Assembly: GCA_021826485.1 (NCBI GenBank)
Contig: JAKAZX010000134.1
Coordinates: forward strand, 1-9,511
Origin: Pseudomonadota bacterium
GTDB lineage: Bacteria; Pseudomonadota; Alphaproteobacteria; Acetobacterales; Acetobacteraceae
Direction of reading: 5' to 3'
DNA length: 9,511 bases
Part shown: positions 1 to 5,950 of the stretch, piece by piece
Position numbering within the stretch: the stretch's first letter is position 1
How the letters are laid out: each line of letters starts with the position of its first letter
Program-made: the position numbers and the translations under genes
Notes under the pieces: generated by a model
The model's input: the letters and a program-made list of their open reading frames with translations, nothing else
The model's database searches: none
What the model was told of the DNA's origin: nothing

Positions 1-1
1 G

Positions 2-697
2 AACTATCGCGGCGAGGTGCTGCGCCCGACGCCGGACGATCCGGATGCGGTGGTGCCCGGCCTGATGGCGGTGGGGGAGGCGGCGTGCGTCTCCGTCCAC
101 GGCGCCAACCGGCTCGGCACCAACTCGCTGCTCGATCTGGTCGTGTTCGGCCGCGCCGCCGCGCATCGCGCGGCGGAGACGGTGCAGCCCGGCGCCAGCC
201 AGAAGCCGCTGCCGCCCAAGGCGGGAGAGGCGGCGCTGGACCGGCTGGACCGCACGCGCCACGCCAAGGGCGGCGCGCCGGTGGCGGAGCTGCGGCTGGA
301 AATGCAGCGCACCATGCAGGGCCACGCCGCGGTGTTCCGCAACGACGCCAGCCTCACGCAGGGCATGGAGCGGATGCACGCCGTGTGGGCGCGGCTGGAT
401 GACATGGCGGTGGCCGACCGCAGCATGATCTGGAATTCCGATCTGGTGGAGGCGTTGGAACTGCACAACCTGATGGCCAACGCGATGACCACGATGGCCG
501 GGGCGGAGGCGCGCAAGGAAAGCCGCGGCGCGCATGCGCAGGACGATTATCCGGAACGCGATGACGAACACTGGATGAAGCACACGCTCGCCTGGTGTGC
601 CGAGGACGGCAACGTGCGGCTGGACTACCGCCCGGTGCGCATGCAGACGCTGACCAACGAGGTTTCCGTGTTTCCGCCGAAGAAGCGGGTTTACTGA
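2..697 (+). CDS. sdhA: Succinate dehydrogenase flavoprotein subunit, C-terminal part (5' end outside window)
   Basis: The last 231 residues of SdhA, the FAD-bearing subunit of respiratory complex II, which oxidises succinate to fumarate on the cytoplasmic face of the inner membrane. The reading frame is open from the window edge and ends with TGA at 695-697. Fragment residues 18-50 carry the family signature: VPGLMAVGEAACVSVHGANR, then LGTNSLLDLVVFGR. By alignment from memory with E. coli SdhA, the Glu at 77-79 corresponds to FAD-binding E388 and the Arg at 110-112 to substrate-binding R399. The remainder is the helical C-terminal domain with the typical MQ.TM....AVFR..A.L..G pattern, ending in the usual PPKKRVY-like tail. 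sdhB follows after 38 bases, so the two are almost certainly co-transcribed. The catalytic Arg/His region further upstream is outside the window. Nothing unusual is seen. Confidence 0.97.
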   Translation, partial: NYRGEVLRPTPDDPDAVVPGLMAVGEAACVSVHGANRLGTNSLLDLVVFGRAAAHRAAETVQPGASQKPLPPKAGEAALDRLDRTRHAKGGAPVAELRLEMQRTMQGHAAVFRNDASLTQGMERMHAVWARLDDMAVADRSMIWNSDLVEALELHNLMANAMTTMAGAEARKESRGAHAQDDYPERDDEHWMKHTLAWCAEDGNVRLDYRPVRMQTLTNEVSVFPPKKRVY

Positions 698-735
698 GCG
701 GCCGCCGAACGCCGCCCAACGCAGGATTTGACGCA

Positions 736-1518
736 ATGGCCGAATTCACCCTTCCCGCCAACAGCAAGGTGCGCGCCGGCAGGACGCATGCGGCGCCGTC
801 GGGGGCGAAGCGGGTGCGGGCGTTCAAGATCTATCGCTGGAATCCCGATGACGGCGAGAACCCGCGCACCGACACCTACGAAATCGACCTCGACGCCTGC
901 GGGCCGATGGTGCTCGACGCGCTGATCAAGATCAAGAACGAGGTCGATGCCACGCTGACCTTCCGCCGTTCCTGCCGGGAAGGCATCTGCGGCAGTTGCG
1001 CGATGAACATCGACGGCACCAACACGCTCGCCTGCCTCAAGCCGATCGAGGAGGTGAAGGGCACGGTCGCCATCTATCCGCTGCCGCACATGGCGGTGGT
1101 GAAGGACCTGGTGCCCGACCTGTCGCAGGCCTATGCGCAGTTGCGCAGCATCGAGCCGTGGTTGCAGGCGGACACGCCGGCGCCGCCGGATGCCGAGCGG
1201 CTGCAAAGCCCGGAGGAACGGCACAAGCTGGACGGGCTGTGGGAGTGCATCCTCTGTTTCTGCTGCACCACGTCCTGCCCGAGCTACTGGTGGAACGGCG
1301 ACCGCTATCTCGGCCCCGCGGTGCTGCTGGCGGCCCATCGCTGGATCAGCGACAGCCGCGACGAGCGCACCGGGGAACGGCTGGATGCCTTGCAGGACCC
1401 GTTCAAGCTGTATCGCTGCCACACCATCATGAACTGCACGCAGACCTGCCCGAAGGGGCTGAACCCGGCCAAGGCGATCGCCGAGATCAAGCAACTGCTG
1501 CTGGAGCGGGCCGGATGA
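736..1518 (+). CDS. sdhB: Succinate dehydrogenase iron-sulfur subunit
   Basis: SdhB carries electrons from FAD in SdhA to ubiquinone through three iron-sulfur clusters. The 260-residue length is normal. An N-terminal ferredoxin fold holds the [2Fe-2S] ligands C80, C85, C88 and C100 (RSCREGICGSC). The C-terminal domain has CILCFCCTTSCP (C171, C174, C177, C181) and CHTIMNCTQTCPKG (C228, C234, C238). Spacing matches E. coli SdhB, so C171/C174/C177/C238 should bind [4Fe-4S] and C181/C228/C234 [3Fe-4S]. W185 and W186 (PSYWWNGD) lie in the conserved quinone-site segment. The ATG at 736 was chosen because it gives the family's usual N-terminus and has AGGAT about ten bases upstream. The frame is open further upstream, but that stretch overlaps sdhA and is not SdhB-like. 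The membrane-anchor genes sdhC/sdhD are not in view. Confidence 0.98.
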   Translation: MAEFTLPANSKVRAGRTHAAPSGAKRVRAFKIYRWNPDDGENPRTDTYEIDLDACGPMVLDALIKIKNEVDATLTFRRSCREGICGSCAMNIDGTNTLACLKPIEEVKGTVAIYPLPHMAVVKDLVPDLSQAYAQLRSIEPWLQADTPAPPDAERLQSPEERHKLDGLWECILCFCCTTSCPSYWWNGDRYLGPAVLLAAHRWISDSRDERTGERLDALQDPFKLYRCHTIMNCTQTCPKGLNPAKAIAEIKQLLLERAG

Positions 1519-1547
1519 TGTGGCGCCGCGGTGCCGCGGGCTGACGC

Positions 1548-2210
1548 ATGTTCGCCGGCGACGTCGCGACACCCGAGGGACGGCGGCGGGCCTGGCTCGA
1601 CAGCCTGCTGGTCGATCATGCCGTGTTCCGCACGGTGTGGGACAATTTCGCGCCGGTGGTGCCGGGCCGCCTCTATCGCTGCAACCATCCCACGCCCGGG
1701 CGGCTGGCGGCGCTGGCGCGGCGCTACGGGCTGCGCACCGTGATCAACCTGCGCGGCGCGCGGCGCTGCGGGTCCGATGCGCTGTCGCGTGACGCGGCGC
1801 GGCAGCTCGGCCTCGAACACATCGACATGGCCTTCGAGAGCCGCGGCGCGCCGCACCGGGACCGCATCCTGCGGTTTCACGCCATCTATGCCGCGATGAC
1901 GGCGCCGGCCTTGATGCACTGCAAATCGGGCGCCGACCGCGCCGGCCTCGCCGCCGGCCTCGCGCTGCTGTTCGAAGGCGGCAGCGCCCGCGATGCGCTG
2001 CGCCAGCTTTCCTGGCGGTTCGGCCATTTCCGCGGCTCGCCGACCGGCGTGCTCGACGCGTTCTTCCTGCATTACGCGGCGACCGGGGAGGGGCGGATGC
2101 CCTTCCTCGACTGGGTGCGCAGCGTATACGACGAGCACGCATTGCGGGCGAGTTTCCGCGCGCACGGGCTGGCCACCTTCCTGACCGACCGGGTGCTGGC
2201 CCGCGAGTAG
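1548..2210 (+). CDS. Putative dual-specificity / tyrosine protein phosphatase
   Basis: A 220-residue soluble protein with a cysteine-phosphatase P-loop, HCKSGADRAG at residues 124-133. C125 is the expected nucleophile and R131 the phosphate-binding Arg of the C-x5-R signature. Upstream, VPGRLYRCNHPTPGRLAALA (38-57), then YGLRTVINLRG (60-70), fits the first strands of the Siw14-like or general bacterial DSP fold; F96-P102 (FESRGAP) is the loop before the helix leading to the P-loop. The general-acid Asp is unclear: D93 and D105 are candidates. No signal peptide or membrane segment is seen. Start ATG 1548 is the first after an in-frame TGA at 1542-1544; its ribosome binding site is weak. It begins 29 bases after sdhB and may be read through from the sdh operon. 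Substrate (phosphoprotein, phosphoinositide or other) cannot be told from sequence. Confidence 0.82.
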   Translation: MFAGDVATPEGRRRAWLDSLLVDHAVFRTVWDNFAPVVPGRLYRCNHPTPGRLAALARRYGLRTVINLRGARRCGSDALSRDAARQLGLEHIDMAFESRGAPHRDRILRFHAIYAAMTAPALMHCKSGADRAGLAAGLALLFEGGSARDALRQLSWRFGHFRGSPTGVLDAFFLHYAATGEGRMPFLDWVRSVYDEHALRASFRAHGLATFLTDRVLARE

Positions 2211-2219
2211 CACCGCCGG

Positions 2220-2867
2220 TCAGTCGGCGGGCAGCAGCCGGGCGATCGTCACCACCCGCTCGGTCCGGTCCTCCAGCTCCGTCGTGGTCGGCACGACATA
2301 GCGCGCGAACGGCAGCAGGCCGGTGGCGGGCAGATAGGCGCGGCCCGGATCGGCGATCCACACCTCCGCCGTCGCCGCCATGCGCCGCAGCCAGGGCAGG
2401 ATGTGGCGCGTCATCGGCGCCTCGTAACAGACATCGCCGGCCAGGATCAGGTCCCAGCGGCAATCGCTGCCCACCGCGTCGCCCGCCAGCACCGTCACCG
2501 TCGCCCCGTTCAGCGCGGCATTGAGGGCGATCGCCGCGGCGGCGAGCGGGTCGATCTCGGTCGCTTCCACCCGGGCGGCACCGGCGCGCGCCGCGGCGAT
2601 GCCGGCCAGGCCGCACCCCGCTGCGAAATCGAGCACGCGGAGGGCCCGCAGCCGGTCCGGCGAATCGATGATGAACCGCGCCAGCGCCTGCCCGCCCGGC
2701 CAGGCGAAGGCCCAGAACGGCGGGTCGATGCCGGTCGCCCGCAGCCACGTCTCGCTCGCCTGCCAGATCGGCGTGATGCGGGTCGCCAGGTGCAGCGTGA
2801 TCTCCGGCACCAGCGGCGGCTGCGCTTGGGCGGTATGGGCCAGGATGAAGGCGGCGGCGTCCGTCAC
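2220..2867 (-). CDS. Class I SAM-dependent methyltransferase, resembling ETF-beta lysine methyltransferase (METTL20-like)
   Basis: A 215-residue Rossmann-fold methyltransferase. Motif I is VLDFAAGCGLAGI (78-90), the acidic end of strand 2 is EATEIDPLA (101-109), and a WDLILAGDVCYE segment (138-149) follows. The segment DPPFWAFAWPGGQALAR (48-64) is typical of the family-16 protein-lysine methyltransferases that include METTL20/ETFBKMT and its alphaproteobacterial homologues, known to methylate electron-transfer flavoprotein beta. Assigning that substrate here is inference; L11 methyltransferase-like annotations are often given to the same family. The start is GTG at 2865-2867, overlapping the ubiA TGA as GTGA, which implies translational coupling. 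The frame stays open through ubiA but upstream translation has no family resemblance. The gene converges on the phosphatase gene with only nine bases between stop codons. Confidence 0.85.
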   Translation of the reverse strand: MTDAAAFILAHTAQAQPPLVPEITLHLATRITPIWQASETWLRATGIDPPFWAFAWPGGQALARFIIDSPDRLRALRVLDFAAGCGLAGIAAARAGAARVEATEIDPLAAAAIALNAALNGATVTVLAGDAVGSDCRWDLILAGDVCYEAPMTRHILPWLRRMAATAEVWIADPGRAYLPATGLLPFARYVVPTTTELEDRTERVVTIARLLPAD

Positions 2868-3763
2868 ATCCGGCCGAGCAGGATGGCGAGGCCCACCGCC
2901 AGCCCGAATTCCCGGTTGGCCCGGAACAGCCGCAGGCAGCCCGCCGGGTCGTCGATGTCGAGCCGCCACACCTGCCAGGCGAGCAGCCCCGCCGGCAGCA
3001 CCAGTGCGGCGAAGAACGCCGCCGACAGCCCGGCGAGCGCCCCGGCGAGCGCCAGTGCGGCGATGGTCGCGGCGGCGGTGAGGGCCAGGAACGGGCGGGT
3101 GCGCGGGCCGAACAGCCGGGCGGTGGAGCGGACGCCGATCAGCGCGTCGTCCTCGCGGTCCTGATGGGCGTAGATCGTGTCGAAATACAGGTCCCACAGC
3201 ACCGCGGCGCCGTAGATCGTCCAGAATCCGGGGCCGAACCGCCCGGTCGCCGCCACCCAGCCGAGCGGTGCGCCGAAGCCGAAGGTGAAGCCCATGACCA
3301 GTTGCGGCCACCACGTCACCCGCTTGGCCAGCGGGTAGAGGCCGACCAGCAGCAGCGAGGCCGCCCCCAGCGCCTGCGCGTGGGGGTTCAGTTGCAGCAG
3401 GATCAGCAGGCCCAGCAGCAGCAGCGCCAGCAGGAACCCCGCCGCCTGCCGCATCCTGAGCGTGCCGGCGGCCAGCGGCCGGCCGGCGGTGCGGGTGACC
3501 CGGCGGTCCAGGTCGCGGTCCCACATGTCGTTGACCACGCAGCCCGCCGACCGCATCACCACGCTGCCGAGCGCGAATAGCGCCAGCAGCCGCAGCGTCG
3601 GCCAGGGCGGCAGGCCGCCGAGCAGGATCGACCACAGGCCGGGCAGGAACAGCAGCCACGCGCCGATCGGCCGGTCCAGCCGCGCCAGCAGGGCATAGGC
3701 GGCGAGGCCGCGCGGCAGCCGCGCCACCCAGCCGGTTGCCACGATGTCGGTATGTGCGGCCAT
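2864..3763 (-). CDS. ubiA: 4-hydroxybenzoate polyprenyltransferase
   Basis: An integral membrane prenyltransferase that attaches the polyprenyl tail to 4-hydroxybenzoate in ubiquinone synthesis. From the chosen start it has 299 residues and about eight or nine hydrophobic helices. The two Asp-rich motifs that bind Mg-prenyl diphosphate are present: NDMWDRDLD (78-86) and DTIYAHQDREDD (195-206). LARLDRPIGAWLLFLPGLW (27-45) is the usual first-helix signature. Start choice: ATG at 3763 gives an N-terminus (MAAHTDIVATGW) like related alphaproteobacterial UbiA proteins. An in-frame ATG at 3787 would add eight residues through ACA, TTA and GCA codons that are rare here, and would overlap the rsmE start. 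Neither start has a good ribosome binding site. The methyltransferase gene downstream overlaps the stop codon. It supplies ubiquinone, the electron acceptor of the Sdh complex encoded nearby. Confidence 0.95.
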   Translation of the reverse strand: MAAHTDIVATGWVARLPRGLAAYALLARLDRPIGAWLLFLPGLWSILLGGLPPWPTLRLLALFALGSVVMRSAGCVVNDMWDRDLDRRVTRTAGRPLAAGTLRMRQAAGFLLALLLLGLLILLQLNPHAQALGAASLLLVGLYPLAKRVTWWPQLVMGFTFGFGAPLGWVAATGRFGPGFWTIYGAAVLWDLYFDTIYAHQDREDDALIGVRSTARLFGPRTRPFLALTAAATIAALALAGALAGLSAAFFAALVLPAGLLAWQVWRLDIDDPAGCLRLFRANREFGLAVGLAILLGRM

Positions 3764-3785
3764 CGCTGCTAATGTCGCCCCCGCC

Positions 3786-4493
3786 ATGTCCGGGTCAATC
3801 CGCCTGCATCTTCCCGCCGCGCTGCACGAGGGCGCCGAGGTCGCCGGCAGCCCCGGCCAGGCGCACTACCTCGGCACCGTCATGCGCCGTGCCGCGGGTG
3901 CGGAGCTGCGCCTGTTCAACGCGCGGGACGGGGAGTGGCTGGCGCATATCGCGGCCCTCGGGCGGGACCGGGTGCGGTTCGCGGTGGCGCGGCAGCTTCG
4001 CCCGCCGGAACCGGAGCCGGACCTGTGGCTCGCCTTCGCGCTGCTGAAGCGCGACGCGACCGACCTCGTGGTGCAGAAGGCGACCGAACTCGGCGCGGCC
4101 GAACTGCGGCCGGTGTTCACCGCCCGCAGCAACACCGCGCGGATGAACGCCGACCGCATGGCCAGCATCGCGACCGAGGCGGCGGAGCAGTGCGAGCGGC
4201 TGAGCGTGCCGCCGGTCGCCGCCCCGGCGACGCTGGTGGCGCTGCTGGACGGCTGGCCGCCGGAACGTCCCCTGTTCGCGGCGATCGAGCGGGCCGCTGC
4301 GCCGCCATTGCGCCCGGCGGCGGGACCGGCCGGCCTGCTGGTGGGACCGGAGGGCGGGTTTGCGCCGGTGGAGCTTGACGAACTCGCCCGCCGCCCCTTT
4401 GTGAAGCGGGCGTCGCTCGGTCCGCGCGTGCTGCGGGCCGAGACGGCGGCCATCGTCGGGCTGGCGCTGTTGCAGGCGCCGGGCGGTGGATAG
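3786..4493 (+). CDS. rsmE: 16S rRNA (uracil-1498-N3) methyltransferase
   Basis: RsmE is a SPOUT-class (knotted) methyltransferase that makes m3U1498 in 16S rRNA. The 235-residue length is normal. An N-terminal PUA-like part begins SGSIRLHLPAAL and contains AHYLGTVMR (26-34). The C-terminal SPOUT part has LKRDATDLVVQKATELG (87-103), EAAEQCERL (131-139), the SAM-site loop LVGPEGGF (185-192) and the knot motif LGPRVLRAETA (211-221). ATG 3786 is chosen because it gives the standard N-terminus; an in-frame ATG at 3744 would lie inside the divergent ubiA gene. gshA starts 39 bases after the stop, so the two likely share a transcript. The start nearly abuts that of ubiA, so a promoter for each must lie at least partly inside the other gene. 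Confidence 0.95.
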   Translation: MSGSIRLHLPAALHEGAEVAGSPGQAHYLGTVMRRAAGAELRLFNARDGEWLAHIAALGRDRVRFAVARQLRPPEPEPDLWLAFALLKRDATDLVVQKATELGAAELRPVFTARSNTARMNADRMASIATEAAEQCERLSVPPVAAPATLVALLDGWPPERPLFAAIERAAAPPLRPAAGPAGLLVGPEGGFAPVELDELARRPFVKRASLGPRVLRAETAAIVGLALLQAPGGG

Positions 4494-4532
4494 ACCGACC
4501 ACCACGCCGCGCGCGAACCAAACGGAAACCAG

Positions 4533-5888
4533 ATGTCGAATCCCGGAGAGGCCGACGACACGCCGATCACGTCGGTCCGCCAGCTTGCCGACTACATCGC
4601 GGCGGGCTGCAAGCCGCCCGAACGCTTTGCGATCGGCACCGAGCACGAGAAGTTCGGCTTCCGCTTCAGCGATTTCACCCCGCCGCCCTACGCGCCCGAG
4701 GGCATCCGCGCGGTGCTGGAAGGGATGGCGACGGACGGCTGGACGCCGATCCTGGACGGCGACAACCCGATCGGCCTGAAGCGCGACGCCGCCTCCGTCT
4801 CGCTGGAGCCGGCCGGGCAGCTCGAACTGTCGGGCGGGCCGCTCGGCACGCTGCACGAAACCCGCGCCGAGTTCGCCGCCCATTTCGCCGCAGTACGCGA
4901 CGCCGCGACGCCGCTCGGCCTCGGGTTCGCGCCGCTCGGCTTCCATCCCACCGCCAGCCGGGACGCGATGCCCTGGATGCCGAAGGGCCGCTACGCGATC
5001 ATGCGCCGCTACATGCCGCGCGTCGGGCGCCTCGGCCTCGACATGATGACGCGCACCTGCACGGTACAGGTGAATCTCGACTACAGTTCTGAAGCGGACA
5101 TGGTGCGCAAGCTGCGCGTGTCGCTGGCATTGCAGCCGGTGGCGACTGCGCTGTTCGCCAATTCGCCGTTCACCGAGGGGCGGCCCAACGGCTTTCTGTC
5201 GTACCGCGCGCATGTCTGGACGGACACCGACCCCGACCGCACCGGCATGCCGGCGACGTTCTTTGCCGAGGGATTCGGCTTCGAGCGCTATGTCGAATGG
5301 CTGCTTGATGTTCCGATGTATTTTGTCAATCGCAATGGTCGCTATGTCGATCTTGCCGGAATCCCGTTCCGGCGCTTCATGGAAGGCGCGGCGGGTGATG
5401 TCGGCCCGGCGACGGTGGGCGATTTCGCCGATCACATGACGACGGCATTCACCGATGTGCGGATCAAGCGGTTCCTGGAAATGCGCGGGGCGGATGCCGG
5501 CACGCCGGAGATGATGCTCGCGCAGTCGGCGCTGTGGGTCGGGCTGCTCTACGACGATGCCGCCCTGACCGCGGCGGAGGCGCTGCTGCGCGGTCGCGCT
5601 TGGCAGGATTTTGCGGCGTTGCGCGCGCAGGTTCCGCAGCACGCACTGGCGACGCCCTGGCAGCGCGGCACGCTGCGCGACCTGGCGGCGGACGTGGTCG
5701 CGATCGCGCGGGACGGATTGCGCGCCCGCCGCCGCCGCGATGCCGGCGGCGCGGATGAGAGCGTCTATCTCGCCCCGCTGGAGGCAATCGCAGCCGGTTC
5801 GCCGACGCAGGCTGAACATTGGTTGACACAGTATCATGGTGCCTGGGGCGGCGACGTGCGGCCGATCTTTGCAGCCGCTGCCACCTGA
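4533..5888 (+). CDS. gshA: Glutamate-cysteine ligase, plant/alphaproteobacterial type
   Basis: Joins L-glutamate and L-cysteine with ATP to give gamma-glutamylcysteine, the first step of glutathione synthesis, in the cytoplasm. The 451 residues match the bacterial members of the plant-type (class II) family. Recognisable segments are FAIGTEHEKFGFR (32-44), SVSLEPAGQLELSGGPL (88-104), MTRTCTVQVNLDYSSE (172-187), LFANSPFTEGRPNG (207-220), WTDTDPDRTGMP (229-240) and DVRIKRFLEMRGADAG (308-323). The conserved Glu residues in the first two segments belong to the Mg/ATP and glutamate site in this family. Only two Cys residues are present (C26, C176), so the two regulatory disulfide pairs known from the plant enzyme cannot both form. 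The ATG has GGAA six to nine bases upstream. It follows rsmE closely; gshB is not in the window. Confidence 0.96.
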   Translation: MSNPGEADDTPITSVRQLADYIAAGCKPPERFAIGTEHEKFGFRFSDFTPPPYAPEGIRAVLEGMATDGWTPILDGDNPIGLKRDAASVSLEPAGQLELSGGPLGTLHETRAEFAAHFAAVRDAATPLGLGFAPLGFHPTASRDAMPWMPKGRYAIMRRYMPRVGRLGLDMMTRTCTVQVNLDYSSEADMVRKLRVSLALQPVATALFANSPFTEGRPNGFLSYRAHVWTDTDPDRTGMPATFFAEGFGFERYVEWLLDVPMYFVNRNGRYVDLAGIPFRRFMEGAAGDVGPATVGDFADHMTTAFTDVRIKRFLEMRGADAGTPEMMLAQSALWVGLLYDDAALTAAEALLRGRAWQDFAALRAQVPQHALATPWQRGTLRDLAADVVAIARDGLRARRRRDAGGADESVYLAPLEAIAAGSPTQAEHWLTQYHGAWGGDVRPIFAAAAT

Positions 5889-5916
5889 TATTCTTTCCGG
5901 GCACGCTAAACCGCTT

Positions 5917-5930
5917 GCCAACTGATTGGC
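5917..5930. promoter_or_regulatory. Short palindrome in the gshA-regulator gap
   Basis: GCCAA-CTGA-TTGGC, a perfect 5-bp inverted repeat with a 4-base centre, lies 21 bases before the regulator's ATG in the 62-base gap after gshA. It overlaps a TTGCCA (5915-5920) that could serve as a -35 element, but no convincing -10 hexamer sits at 16-18 bases. It could be a small operator or a weak hairpin. Functional assignment is inference. Confidence 0.3.
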
Positions 5931-5950
5931 GGGCGCGGTCTTATCCGCGC

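Noticed and set aside
595..735. Longer SdhB start inside sdhA
   Set aside because: The added residues are a shadow of the sdhA C-terminus and are not SdhB-like; ATG 736 gives the expected protein.
2868..3659. N-terminal extension of the methyltransferase frame through ubiA
   Set aside because: The translation is low-complexity Arg/Pro/Ala and overlaps ubiA fully; the family domain begins only after GTG 2867.
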